A stretch of 64,000 bases of DNA from an uncultured Clostridia bacterium (GTDB lineage Bacteria > Bacillota > Clostridia > HGM11514), in NCBI GenBank assembly GCA_934464705.1, contig CAKSKB010000013.1:1-64000 (forward strand). Direction: 5' to 3'. Under the pieces are notes generated by a model that was given only the letters and a program-made list of their open reading frames with translations, had not been told where the DNA came from and did not search any database. The first letter of the stretch is position 1. Each line of letters opens with the position of its first letter. A program made the translations under genes and the position numbers. Positions 44,456-53,310 of the stretch are shown here, in pieces.

Positions 44456-44476
44456 ATATGCGTTTGGTGTTATAAT
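44448..44476 (+). promoter_or_regulatory. Promoter of the PfkB-family kinase gene
   Basis: TTTACA (44448-44453), 17-base spacer, TATAAT (44471-44476), 20 bases before the TTG start. Confidence 0.75.
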
Positions 44477-44495
44477 TATATTGGAGGTGAGCGGT

Positions 44496-45404
44496 TTGGC
44501 TGTTTTAACTGTTACATTGAATCCGTGTATTGATAAAACGATTACGGTTGAAAGATTTCAATACGGTGGTCTTAACCGTGCGGAAAGGGTATCCTCGGCT
44601 TTGGCGGGAAAGGGAATAAATGTGTCCCGTGTTCTGGAAGCGTCCGGAATTGAACAGACGGCAACAGGATTTATGGGTGACTGTTTTGAAAAAGCAGATA
44701 TAAATGCAAGGTTTGTCAGGGCGGCGGGGAGCGTGAGAACGAACATCAAGCTTTTTGATGCCGAAAGTCACATTACGACCGAAATAAACGAGAAAGGTTT
44801 TGAGGTTTCAGAAGATAAGCTTTCGGAATTCGAGATCCTTTACGGAGAACTGCTCAATTCATGCAGAATTGCCGTTATATCGGGGAGTATGCCGAAGGGT
44901 GTTCCTTCCGGTTTTTATGCAAGATTGATTTCCGCAGCGCACGAAAAACACATAAAAACCATACTTGACTGCTCCGGGGAACCGTTTGCCCTGGGGCTTG
45001 AGGCTATACCCTATGCCGTAAAGCCGAACATTTGCGAGCTTGAAGAATATTTCGGCGAAGAACTGGATTCCGATGACAAAATAATAAGCGCCGCACAAAG
45101 GCTTTGCGCTATCGGCATAAGGCTTGCGGCGGTTTCAATGGGGAGCGGCGGAGCGGTTTTTTGCAGCGGCGGCGAGGTTATTCGTGTAAAGCCATTTGAG
45201 GCGGACATAAAAAGCACGGTCGGTGCTGGAGATTCGATGGTTGCCGCAATTGCGTACTGTATAAACAGCGGGTTTGACCTTTATCATACCGCTACGCTTG
45301 CGACCGCAATGGGTACGCTTACCGCCACTCTTGAGGGAACGGCATTTACAAGCATAGCCGAAGCCGAAAAGATGAGAAGCCGTCTTATATGTGATATTTT
45401 ATAA
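44496..45404 (+). CDS. 1-phosphofructokinase/tagatose-6-phosphate kinase family protein
   Basis: A 302-residue PfkB-family hexose kinase. Opening LTVTLNPCIDKTITVE (residues 4-19), a GGAGKGINVSRVL-like block (LAGKGINVSRVLEASG), and the anion-hole motif STVGAGDSMVAA (residues about 243-254) with the catalytic Asp. Family members phosphorylate fructose-1-P or tagatose-6-P; no PTS genes are next to it, so substrate is not fixed. TTG start with GGAGGTGA upstream. Confidence 0.85.
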   Translation: MAVLTVTLNPCIDKTITVERFQYGGLNRAERVSSALAGKGINVSRVLEASGIEQTATGFMGDCFEKADINARFVRAAGSVRTNIKLFDAESHITTEINEKGFEVSEDKLSEFEILYGELLNSCRIAVISGSMPKGVPSGFYARLISAAHEKHIKTILDCSGEPFALGLEAIPYAVKPNICELEEYFGEELDSDDKIISAAQRLCAIGIRLAAVSMGSGGAVFCSGGEVIRVKPFEADIKSTVGAGDSMVAAIAYCINSGFDLYHTATLATAMGTLTATLEGTAFTSIAEAEKMRSRLICDIL

Positions 45405-45417
45405 GGAAGTGATTTTT

Positions 45418-46188
45418 ATGAAAGGTGATTGGAATTCAAAGCAATATATGAAATTCGGAAACGAAAGAACGCAGCCGTCGGTTGATTTGATAAACCGAAT
45501 CGGGATTGAAGCAAAAAATGTTTTGGACATCGGCTGCGGTCCGGGCAACAGCACGAATGCGCTTGCGGAAAGGTTTCCGGGGGCGGAAGTAACGGGCGTC
45601 GATTCGTCCGATGACATGCTTGCAAGCGCAAGAAAAAAATATCCGGAGCTGACATTCAAAAAATGCACTGTACCGGACGGGCTTGATATGGAGGACGAGT
45701 CCTTGGATTTGATTTTTTCAAATGCCTGTCTGCACTGGATTCCGCAGCATGAAAAGCTTTTGCCGGCGCTTATGAAAAAGCTTAAACCCGGCGGTTGGCT
45801 TGCGGTGCAGATTCCGCTTACCGATGAGGCGGAGTTTTACAGGCTGCTTTACCGCACTCTTGATGAGAAAAGGTGGGAAAAGATAAGAAATATCAAGAAT
45901 TTTCACAGCCTTACACCCGAAAAGTATTATGATTTGCTTTCCGGAATATCTTCTGTTTTCGATATGTGGCAGACGGTATATTACCACACAGCAGAAGATT
46001 TTACCGGTGTGCTTGACTGGTACAGGGGCAGCGGCTTAAGACCGTATCTTGAGGCGCTTTCGGAAGACGGTCAAAAAGAGCTTTGCGCGGAACTGCTTGA
46101 AAAGATTCCGAAGCATTATTATACTGCCGCAAACGGTAAAGTTATACTCAAAATGCCGAGATTGTTTTTTGTTGCCGAGAGAGATTAA
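45418..46188 (+). CDS. SAM-dependent methyltransferase (trans-aconitate methyltransferase-like)
   Basis: A 256-residue class I methyltransferase. The SAM loop VLDIGCGPGNSTNALAERFP (residues about 32-51), acidic GVDSSDDML, and ACLHWIPQHEKLLP (residues about 105-118) follow the Tam pattern. Tam methylates trans-aconitate, an aconitase inhibitor. AAGGAAGTG lies before the ATG, 13 bases after the kinase gene. A short hairpin (46177-46197) overlaps its stop. Confidence 0.82.
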   Translation: MKGDWNSKQYMKFGNERTQPSVDLINRIGIEAKNVLDIGCGPGNSTNALAERFPGAEVTGVDSSDDMLASARKKYPELTFKKCTVPDGLDMEDESLDLIFSNACLHWIPQHEKLLPALMKKLKPGGWLAVQIPLTDEAEFYRLLYRTLDEKRWEKIRNIKNFHSLTPEKYYDLLSGISSVFDMWQTVYYHTAEDFTGVLDWYRGSGLRPYLEALSEDGQKELCAELLEKIPKHYYTAANGKVILKMPRLFFVAERD

Positions 46189-46435
46189 AACTCTCTCTCA
46201 GACTGTCGAAAAAGTCCAGATAATACTGGGCATTTTCTTTGTTTTGTGGTATAATATTGATATTTGAGATATATTCCTTGCCGTTCGATTTATAGCGTGT
46301 TTCGCCTTCATATTTTATCACCAAAGCCCATAACGGTCTTTTTTTTCGTTTTGAGCCTGTGCCTTTTTCTGTATACATTGTCGAAACAGAATGTATTTTT
46401 GTTATAATCAAGTTTGATAAAATTTCTTTATTCAA
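46148..46435 (-). pseudogene. AraC-family regulator, N-terminal remnant
   Basis: The first 60 residues (EILSNLIITKIHSVSTMY, KRPLWALVIKYEGETRY, GKEYISNIN) read as the cupin-like sensor opening of an AraC-family activator. After YISNINI the similarity ends, and the frame runs to a stop in sequence antisense to the methyltransferase. The AraC DNA-binding half is missing altogether. A ribosome site AAAGGAG precedes a TTG at 46435. With the alcohol dehydrogenase fragment at 46654 it appears to be a leftover of a divergent regulator-enzyme pair. Confidence 0.6.
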
Positions 46436-46653
46436 CTCAAACACTCCTTTGATTAAATTGTAGCATACTGCTTTATCTTTGTCAAATATTTTGTATCAGA
46501 AATGATAAAAATACCACTTTTGATATTTACTTATCATGCGTTTTGTGGTTTAATTTTTGCAGAGGTGACTAACTATAAAAAGTCAAGAGTTTTTTAAAAA
46601 GTTTTTCAAAATTTTTTAAGAAACTAAAAAAGTGCATGGCAAATAAGCCTTAG

Positions 46654-46782
46654 CTTGAAAGCGGTGAAATAAAGCCGTCTGTATATAAGGTTTTGCCTAT
46701 CGAAAATGCGGCGGAAGCTCATGAAATTCTGGAAAATGGCGAGAATGTGGGAAAGGTAGTATTAAGAGTTTGCGAAGATTAA
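46654..46782 (+). pseudogene. Zinc-type alcohol dehydrogenase / quinone oxidoreductase, C-terminal remnant
   Basis: Forty-two codons after a stop read LESGEIKPSVYKVLPIENAA (first 20), then EAHEILENGENVGKVVLRV, then CED and TAA. This is the conserved C-terminal tail of MDR-type dehydrogenases (I-x-P-x-IYKVLP, AHE-x-LE-x-GENVGKVVL). The rest of the gene is gone; the 200 bases upstream are A/T-rich with no matching frame. Clearly a gene fragment. Confidence 0.7.
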
Positions 46783-46842
46783 AGACAGACGGGAATGCAC
46801 TTGCAAGCACGCTTCTTCCGCAGCCGAAGAATATTTTGGATA

Positions 46843-46882
46843 ACAAGAACTCAGTGTGATAAAAATCACACTGAGTTCTTGT
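46843..46882. repeat. Perfect 17-bp stem-loop
   Basis: Arms acaagaactcagtgtga (46843-46859) and tcacactgagttcttgt (46866-46882) pair perfectly with a 6-base loop. There is no T run, but it lies where transcripts from both sides would meet, so it may stop both, or be one end of a small mobile repeat. Confidence 0.65.
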
Positions 46883-46895
46883 ATTACAGCACAAT

Positions 46896-47684
46896 CTAAG
46901 CGACAAGGTTTTGCAGCGGCTTTATTTCGTAGCCCATTTCCTCCCATTTTGTGAGAAGGCCGTCAAGAATCTCGGCATTTGTTGACGATGTGCTGTGCAG
47001 AAGCACAATCGCTCCGTTATGTATTCTTGATGTGAGTTTTTGCATGGCTTCTTCCTTTGACGGCTGGCTGTCTTGGTTCCAGTCAACATATGCAAGACTC
47101 CAGAAAAATGTTTTGTAGCCGAGTTCCTGTGCCATTTTCAGGTTGTTTTCGCTGTATTTTCCCTGCGGCGGACGGTAAAACTTCGTCATGTCGCAGCCGG
47201 TAACCTTTTTATATTCTTCTTCGAGAGATTTAATTTCCTTTTCAAATGCTGACTTTTCCGAAATCGATGACATATCCGGATGATGATATGTGTGATTGCC
47301 TACGGTGTGTCCTTCGTCATTCATACGCTTTACAAGGTCGGGCGCCGATGTGATATAGTTTCCGACAACAAAAAAAGTCGCTTTGACATTGTGCTTTTTG
47401 AGTGCGTCCAGAATCGCCGGGGTGTTGCCGTTTTCGTAGCCTGCGTCAAATGTGAGGTAAATTGTGTTTTTGGAAGTATCGCCTATATAATATGTATCGT
47501 ATTTTTTGAGATTTTCAGAGGTATCGTTTCCTTTCGGCGGCGCATTTTCCTCCGAAAAACTAAGCCCCCAGTCGGTGTTTGCAACGGTTACGCTTTTGAA
47601 ACCCGCCGTTATAATTCCGGCTGCAACCGCCAGCGCAAGCGCAAGCAGCGGTATTGCTTTTTTTGCCCTGATTGCTAAAATCAT
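46896..47684 (-). CDS. pdaA: Polysaccharide deacetylase, PdaA-like (delta-lactam synthesis)
   Basis: A 262-residue exported or membrane-anchored de-N-acetylase. One hydrophobic N-terminal segment (residues about 9-28), then a NodB domain: LTFDAGYENGNTPAILDAL (metal Asp pair region, residues about 75-93), VGNHTYHHPDM (metal histidines), YRPPQGKYSE and LLHSTS. The TFDAGYENG form is typical of PdaA, which makes muramic lactam in the spore cortex. ATG 47684 follows GGAGG. Fits the sporulating lifestyle. Confidence 0.88.
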   Translation of the reverse strand: MILAIRAKKAIPLLALALAVAAGIITAGFKSVTVANTDWGLSFSEENAPPKGNDTSENLKKYDTYYIGDTSKNTIYLTFDAGYENGNTPAILDALKKHNVKATFFVVGNYITSAPDLVKRMNDEGHTVGNHTYHHPDMSSISEKSAFEKEIKSLEEEYKKVTGCDMTKFYRPPQGKYSENNLKMAQELGYKTFFWSLAYVDWNQDSQPSKEEAMQKLTSRIHNGAIVLLHSTSSTNAEILDGLLTKWEEMGYEIKPLQNLVA

Positions 47685-47726
47685 AACTTTTCCTCCAATT
47701 TTTAATGTTATTGTAAAAATAAACAG

Positions 47727-47755
47727 TTGAAATTTTTGCGTATTTGTATTATAAT
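47727..47755 (+). promoter_or_regulatory. Promoter of the stalk-domain/parvulin gene
   Basis: TTGAAA (47727-47732), 17-base spacer, TATAAT (47750-47755), in the 100-base gap shared with pdaA. Confidence 0.75.
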
Positions 47756-47784
47756 AGTATATTATATGTGTCAAGGAGGATGTT

Positions 47785-48648
47785 ATGAAGAAAATCATAT
47801 TATTTGTTTTGACTTTAACGGTGGCGGTTTCCGCCTTTACTGCGGTTTATGCAAAAGATGAAATTACGGTAAGGCTTAACGGCGAAACCCTTAGCTTTGC
47901 CGATCAGGAACCGGTTATTCTGAATGACCGCACTATGGTTCCGTTCCGTGCGATTGCCGAAGCGCTCGGCTGCATAGTCGAATGGTACCCAGAAATGCAG
48001 GAAGTCTATGTTGCTTTCGGCATGAATCAAAAGGTGAAAATCGTTGTGTTTGCGGTTGAGCAGCAGCAGATAAGGCTTATTGATTACTTCAACGGTGAGA
48101 AGGGTATGGAACAGGAAATCAACTCCATAAGGGGTGATGTTCCGCCGACGATTATAAATGACAGAACAATGATTCCGCTGCGCAGCCTTGCCGATTCGAT
48201 GGGTGCTGATGTTTCGTGGGACGGTGCGTCAAAAACCGTTGACATAAACCTTGACAATTCGGGGTTTGTTTCCGTGACCGACGATGACTGCATAAATTAT
48301 CTTGCGGAAAGATATTACAAAGTGAATTATATTTTTACCAAAGATGAGGATAAGGCAAATACCGCTGCTGAAAAAGCGGCTTCGGGCAGTAATTTTGACG
48401 AACTCATAAACGAGTACACGGAAGATGAAAACTATACTTATGTTTACACCGAAGGCGAGATGATTCCGGCTTTTTCGGATACTGTTAAGAATCTGTCTTT
48501 GGGCGAGGTTACACAAACGCCAATTAAGACGGATGACGGGTATTTTATAGTAAAAAGGCTCGGGTTTGACAAGTCTGCGGACGAATCGGTTATAGACGAT
48601 ATAAGATTAAGCGTACTTTTTGTTAATTCCGGATTGGATGTTGAATAA
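47785..48648 (+). CDS. Exported stalk-domain protein fused to a parvulin-like domain
   Basis: A 287-residue protein with signal peptide (cut near VYA-KD, residue 23). Residues about 27-160 hold two copper-amine-oxidase N-terminal-like (stalk) repeats with PVILNDRTMVPFRAIAEALG and PTIINDRTMIPLRSLADSMG, a cell-wall-associated module. Residues about 175-275 resemble a PpiC/parvulin domain (NFDELINEYTED, GEMIPAFSDTVKNLSLGEV, DDGYFIVKRL). Probably helps fold or bind exported proteins. AAGGAGG lies before the ATG. Its stop overlaps the ABC-F start by one base. Confidence 0.82.
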   Translation: MKKIILFVLTLTVAVSAFTAVYAKDEITVRLNGETLSFADQEPVILNDRTMVPFRAIAEALGCIVEWYPEMQEVYVAFGMNQKVKIVVFAVEQQQIRLIDYFNGEKGMEQEINSIRGDVPPTIINDRTMIPLRSLADSMGADVSWDGASKTVDINLDNSGFVSVTDDDCINYLAERYYKVNYIFTKDEDKANTAAEKAASGSNFDELINEYTEDENYTYVYTEGEMIPAFSDTVKNLSLGEVTQTPIKTDDGYFIVKRLGFDKSADESVIDDIRLSVLFVNSGLDVE

Positions 48649-50540
48649 TGGCGTTAATTTCAGTTAGCAGTCTGTCCAAATCCTTCGGTGCGGATGAGCT
48701 TTTCAGCGGCGTTACATTTGGGATTGAGGACAGGGACAAGGTCGGGCTTGTGGGCGTTAACGGCTGCGGCAAGACCACACTCATGAAAATTCTTCTCGGG
48801 CTGGAGCCTTCCGACTCGGGAGAAATATATATAAGAAAGAACTGCCGGATTTCATATCTTGAGCAGCAGACCTCGTCGGTTTCGCTGAAGCCGCTTTATG
48901 ATGAGGTCTTGTCGGTGTATTCAGACCTTATTGAGCTTGAAAAAAAGATTGAGGAAATGAACGGAAAAACCGATATGACCGAGGAGGATGCAAGCCTTGC
49001 GGCGAAGCTTCACGAAACTTATGTCAGCGGCGGAGGGCTTGAATTCAGAAGCCGTGTTTCGTCGGCACTGAAAGGTCTTGGCTTTTCGGAAAATGATTTT
49101 TCGCTTTCGGTTTCAAAACTCAGCGGAGGGCAGATTACAAGGCTTTTGCTTTGTAAAACGCTTCTTTCGGGTGCGGATATGATTTTTCTGGACGAACCTA
49201 CGAACCATCTGGATATCGAATCTGTGCAGTGGCTCGAAAAGTTTCTTATTGATTATAAAGGGGCGTTTTTGGTTATATCGCATGACCGTTATTTCCTTGA
49301 CCGCGTCACAAATAAAACCTTCGGTATGGGGCACGGGAAGTTTGCGGTTTACCCCGGGAATTATTCGGTTTATGTCAAACTGAAAGAAGAGCGGGAACTT
49401 ACGGTTAAAAGAAATTACGATAACACAATGCGTGAGGTTAAACGCATTGAGGGTATTATCGAACAGCAGCGCCGCTGGAACCGTGAGAGAAACATCAGAA
49501 CCGCTGAAAGCAAACAGAAAATGATTGACCGCATGACGGAAAATCTTGAAGCTCCCGAGGCGGCGGAAAAACATATCAGATTTAAGTTTGGCATTAACAA
49601 AGCAAGCGCAAACGATGTATTGAAGGTCAGCGGTGTTTCAAAGTCTTTTGGGGATAAGACGGTTTTTTCTGATGTCAATATGGATGTTAAAAAGTCCGAC
49701 CGTGTATTTCTGCTCGGCAGCAACGGCTGCGGAAAATCAACGCTGTTTAAAATAATTATGAAGCGTCTTACCGCAAACGAGGGGACGGTTTCCGTCGGCA
49801 CGGGCGTGGAAATAGGGTATTATGACCAGATGCAGAGCAACCTCAGCGAAAGCAAGGATGTGTTTACGGAAATATATGATGCATACCCGAAAATGCTTGA
49901 ATCCGAGGTGAGAAACGCTCTTGCGGCATTCCTTTTCAGAGGGGACGATGTGTTCAAAACCATTTCTGATTTGAGCGGCGGCGAACGTGCAAGGGTACTT
50001 TTGTGTAAGCTGATGCTTTCCGGTGCAAACTTTCTGATTCTCGACGAGCCGACCAACCATCTCGATATTGAATCATGCGAGGCGCTGGAATCCGCACTTT
50101 CGGATTACGAAGGCACGCTGCTTGTTGTTTCGCATGACAGATATTTTATAAATAAGCTTGCCGAAAAAATATATTACCTTGACGGAAGCGTCAGGTTCTA
50201 TGACGGCAATTACGATTATTTTATTGAAAAGTCCGCTATGTTTGAAGAAACGAAACCAGCGGTTTGCAAAAAGGCGGAAAAGGTTAACGATTACAAACTT
50301 GAAAAACAAAAAAAATCGCAGTTTAACCGTCTGAACGGTCAGCTTTCACGCTGCGAGCAGAGTATTTCGGAACTTGAAGCGGAGATTGCAGAAAACAACA
50401 ATCTGCTTTGCGACCCCGAAATTGCAGGGGATTATGTTAAAACGATGGAAATAACCGAACAGGTGAATGCGCTTTCCGCACAGCTTGATGAATTAATGGA
50501 AAAGTGGCAGGAACTAAGCGAACAATTGGAGGAATTTTAG
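48648..50540 (+). CDS. ABC-F family ATPase
   Basis: A 630-residue cytoplasmic protein with two ABC ATPase domains and no membrane part: GVNGCGKTTLMK (residues about 35-46) with SGGQITRLLLCK, then GSNGCGKSTLFK (residues about 358-369) with SGGERARVLLCK. The two Walker B sites end in DEPTNHLDIES. The linker carries charged helices (residues about 240-300), and a coiled-coil tail follows (about 560-630). ABC-F proteins act on ribosomes, some giving antibiotic resistance; a specific role is not shown here. Ends one base into the Nudix gene. Confidence 0.92.
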   Translation: MALISVSSLSKSFGADELFSGVTFGIEDRDKVGLVGVNGCGKTTLMKILLGLEPSDSGEIYIRKNCRISYLEQQTSSVSLKPLYDEVLSVYSDLIELEKKIEEMNGKTDMTEEDASLAAKLHETYVSGGGLEFRSRVSSALKGLGFSENDFSLSVSKLSGGQITRLLLCKTLLSGADMIFLDEPTNHLDIESVQWLEKFLIDYKGAFLVISHDRYFLDRVTNKTFGMGHGKFAVYPGNYSVYVKLKEERELTVKRNYDNTMREVKRIEGIIEQQRRWNRERNIRTAESKQKMIDRMTENLEAPEAAEKHIRFKFGINKASANDVLKVSGVSKSFGDKTVFSDVNMDVKKSDRVFLLGSNGCGKSTLFKIIMKRLTANEGTVSVGTGVEIGYYDQMQSNLSESKDVFTEIYDAYPKMLESEVRNALAAFLFRGDDVFKTISDLSGGERARVLLCKLMLSGANFLILDEPTNHLDIESCEALESALSDYEGTLLVVSHDRYFINKLAEKIYYLDGSVRFYDGNYDYFIEKSAMFEETKPAVCKKAEKVNDYKLEKQKKSQFNRLNGQLSRCEQSISELEAEIAENNNLLCDPEIAGDYVKTMEITEQVNALSAQLDELMEKWQELSEQLEEF

Positions 50541-51067
50541 TGTATACCGAAAAATTATTGGAAGAAAACTGCATTTTTGATGGCAGGGTAATAAAGGTTT
50601 ATAATAATAAAGTTGAACTTGAGAACGGCAGAACGGTCACAAGAGAAGTTGTTAAGCATAACGGCGGCGTCGGAGTGCTTCCTGTTGATTCGGAAGAAAA
50701 TGTTTATCTTGTAAGACAATACAGGGCAGGGGCGTCGGGCGAACTTCTTGAAATTCCGGCGGGCAAGCTTGAATCGGGTGAAGACCCCGTTAAATGCGGA
50801 CTTCGCGAGCTTTCGGAGGAAACAGGTTTTTCGGCTTCCGGGATAGTTTCACTCGGGTATATTTATCCCACGCCCGGGTACGATACCGAAAAAATCCATA
50901 TTTTTATTGCAAAAAACCTTAAGCCCGGGCAGCAGCACATGGATGAGGACGAGTTTCTGGATGTTGTGAAAATTCCGTATTACAAAGCCGTTATGATGAT
51001 TGAAAACGGCGAAATTACCGATGCAAAAACTATAATTGCGCTGCTTCGGGCAGAGAAATGGATGTAA
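50540..51067 (+). CDS. Nudix hydrolase (ADP-ribose pyrophosphatase-like)
   Basis: A 175-residue enzyme. The Nudix box is complete (GKLESGEDPVKCGLRE, then LSEETGF; residues about 75-97). Upstream blocks EVVKHNGGVGVLPV and VYLVRQYRAGA are typical of ADP-ribose pyrophosphatases. The GTG at 50540 follows GGAGG by 7 bases and overlaps the ABC-F stop. Confidence 0.9.
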   Translation: MYTEKLLEENCIFDGRVIKVYNNKVELENGRTVTREVVKHNGGVGVLPVDSEENVYLVRQYRAGASGELLEIPAGKLESGEDPVKCGLRELSEETGFSASGIVSLGYIYPTPGYDTEKIHIFIAKNLKPGQQHMDEDEFLDVVKIPYYKAVMMIENGEITDAKTIIALLRAEKWM

Positions 51068-51070
51068 TTT

Positions 51071-52207
51071 ATGATAAATGAGCTTGAAATTGTGGTTCCG
51101 ACGCTGTTCGGAATTGAGGCGATAACCGCAAGAGAAATACGAAGCCTGGGGTATGAAACAACCTCCGTGACCGACGGGAGAATTACTTTCAAAGGCGATC
51201 CGGAGGCGGTTTGCAGAGCCAATGTAAATCTTAGAACCGGTGAGAGAGTGCTTGTCAAGATCGGCGAATTCAAGGCAACTACTTTTGAAGAACTTTTTGA
51301 GAAAACCAAGCAGCTTCCGTGGGACAGGTGGATTACAAAGCATGTTGCATTCCCGGTTAAGGGATTCAGCATAAAGTCTAAGCTTTTTAGCGTTTCGGAC
51401 TGTCAGGCAATCATAAAAAAGAGTATCGTTGAGTCGCTCAAGCAAAAGTATAAGGTTGATTGGTTTGACGAAAACGGTGCTGTCTATCAGGTGCAGTTCG
51501 GCATTATCAGAGATGCCGTAACGCTAATGATTGATACCAGCGGAAACGGGCTTCATAAAAGGGGCTACAGGCGGCAGTCAAACCTCGCGCCGCTTAGGGA
51601 AACCGTTGCGGCGGCGCTGATTATGCTTAGTTTCTGGCATGAAAACCGAATTTTTGCCGACCCGTTCTGCGGTTCGGGTACCATACCGATTGAAGCGGCA
51701 ATGATTGGGAAAAACATTGCTCCCGGGATTTCAAGGAGCTTCTCCGGAGAGAAGTTTTCGCAGATTGATAAAGCGCTTTGGAACAGGGCAAGGGAAGAGG
51801 CTAAAGACAGAGAATTTTCCGGGCGGCAGCTTGAAATTTATGCTTCCGATATTGATATGGACTGCGCTGCGCTCACAAAGCAGAATGCCGCAATAGCCGG
51901 CGTCGGCGATGACATAAGGGTTAAAAAAGCGGATGCGCGTGATTTTAAGCCTATGGGCGAATACGGCGTTATGGTATGCAATCCGCCGTACGGCGAGCGG
52001 CTCGGCGATATAAAAGAAGCCGAAAATCTTTACCGTGATTTGGGAAAGGTTATGAAAAACTGCACTACATGGTCTTATTATATGCTTACTTCCGATGAGA
52101 ATTTTGAAAGATGCTTCGGAAAAAAGGCAGATAAAAAGCGTAAAATTTACAACGGCATGATGAAATGCGATTATTATCAGTATTTCGGCCCGAAAATGAG
52201 GAGATGA
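51071..52207 (+). CDS. THUMP-domain class I RNA methyltransferase (RlmL/YpsC-like)
   Basis: A 378-residue enzyme. N-terminal ferredoxin-like and THUMP domains (residues about 1-155) for RNA binding, then a SAM fold with ADPFCGSGTIPIEAAMIG (residues about 195-212), YASDIDMDCAALTKQNAAI and the N6/N2 motif CNPPYGERLG (residues about 297-306). Relatives methylate a guanine in 23S rRNA. Follows the Nudix gene by 3 bases. Confidence 0.92.
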   Translation: MINELEIVVPTLFGIEAITAREIRSLGYETTSVTDGRITFKGDPEAVCRANVNLRTGERVLVKIGEFKATTFEELFEKTKQLPWDRWITKHVAFPVKGFSIKSKLFSVSDCQAIIKKSIVESLKQKYKVDWFDENGAVYQVQFGIIRDAVTLMIDTSGNGLHKRGYRRQSNLAPLRETVAAALIMLSFWHENRIFADPFCGSGTIPIEAAMIGKNIAPGISRSFSGEKFSQIDKALWNRAREEAKDREFSGRQLEIYASDIDMDCAALTKQNAAIAGVGDDIRVKKADARDFKPMGEYGVMVCNPPYGERLGDIKEAENLYRDLGKVMKNCTTWSYYMLTSDENFERCFGKKADKKRKIYNGMMKCDYYQYFGPKMRR

Positions 52208-52213
52208 TATAAT

Positions 52214-53284
52214 ATGACTTTTAACGGAAAATCAATGATTTCATGCGGTCATACCGGCGGTGACGGTTTTAGAAAGCATTATTTCGAAGCGCTTGAAAAA
52301 TACATATCCGATGCTGAAAATTCTTCTTACAGCAAAAGAGAAGTGTTCATGTCTTGCGAAAAACTAAAGTCTGATCCGGAATATTATCGTAAAAAATATA
52401 TTGAAATGATAGGACAGCCGGTTTCGGAATATCCGTCGGACATACCGATTGCAACGGTTGAAAAATTCGGCGAAGATGATTTTGGGGAATACAGTTATGT
52501 TTCGGTTGAAGTTCTCAAATCATTGCCGTTTTTCGGTATTTTGCATATGCCTAAAATGAGAGCTGATAGCGGAAAGCTTCCTTTGATTATAGCTCAGCAT
52601 GGCGGCGGAGGGCTTGCAGAGTCTTGCAGTGATATGTGCGGCGAAAATAACTACAGTCATTTTACCAAGCGTATTCTTGAAAAGGGCATTGCGGTTTTTA
52701 CACCGCAGCTTATGTTATGGAATTTTGATACTGTAACACTTGATGAAAAATTTCCGGCGATTGATATGCCCAACAAGAGAAAAGAATTTGACGGTCGCCT
52801 GCGAAGCCTCGGCTTAACAATGACCGGATTGGAAGTGTTTAGCATAAGGCGCTGTCTGGATTATCTTTTAAGTTCGGACTTGTTCGATGATAATCGTGTT
52901 GGAATGTTAGGGCTTTCATACGGAGGATATTTTTCGCTTTATACCGCAGCGGCGGATCTTAGGATTAAGGCGGCGTATGATGCGGCGGCTTTCAATGACC
53001 GAAATGCCGAGTGCTTTTATGATTGGGCTTATAATGATATGCACAACAGATTCCATGATGCCGAAGTTGCGGGTTTGGTTGCTCCCAGACCGCTGTTTAT
53101 TGATGTGGGTAAGGACGACGCCGTGTTCCACTATGAAACTGCATTGCAGGAAGCCGAGCGTGTGAAGAAATACTATAAAGCATATGACAAAGATAATAAT
53201 TTTAGCTTTAATCTTTGGGACGGCGGACATAAATTTGATGTCGAAGGCATTAATTTTAATAGTTTTTTAGAATTATTTAAGTAA
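52214..53284 (+). CDS. Alpha/beta hydrolase (acetyl-esterase-like)
   Basis: A 356-residue cytoplasmic hydrolase. Oxyanion region IIAQHGGGGLAES (residues about 125-137), nucleophile in MLGLSYGGYFSL (residues about 230-241), acidic residue in DVGKDDAVFHYE and His in WDGGHKFDVEG. The fold resembles the abhydrolase family 7 or dienelactone hydrolase group; native substrate unknown. GAGGAG lies before the ATG. Confidence 0.82.
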   Translation: MTFNGKSMISCGHTGGDGFRKHYFEALEKYISDAENSSYSKREVFMSCEKLKSDPEYYRKKYIEMIGQPVSEYPSDIPIATVEKFGEDDFGEYSYVSVEVLKSLPFFGILHMPKMRADSGKLPLIIAQHGGGGLAESCSDMCGENNYSHFTKRILEKGIAVFTPQLMLWNFDTVTLDEKFPAIDMPNKRKEFDGRLRSLGLTMTGLEVFSIRRCLDYLLSSDLFDDNRVGMLGLSYGGYFSLYTAAADLRIKAAYDAAAFNDRNAECFYDWAYNDMHNRFHDAEVAGLVAPRPLFIDVGKDDAVFHYETALQEAERVKKYYKAYDKDNNFSFNLWDGGHKFDVEGINFNSFLELFK

Positions 53285-53310
53285 TAACATTACGGTGTAG
53301 GGTGATTGTT

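Noticed and set aside
46177..46197. gagagag/ctctctc hairpin at the methyltransferase stop as a terminator
   Set aside because: The stem is only 7 bp, low in complexity, and no T run follows.
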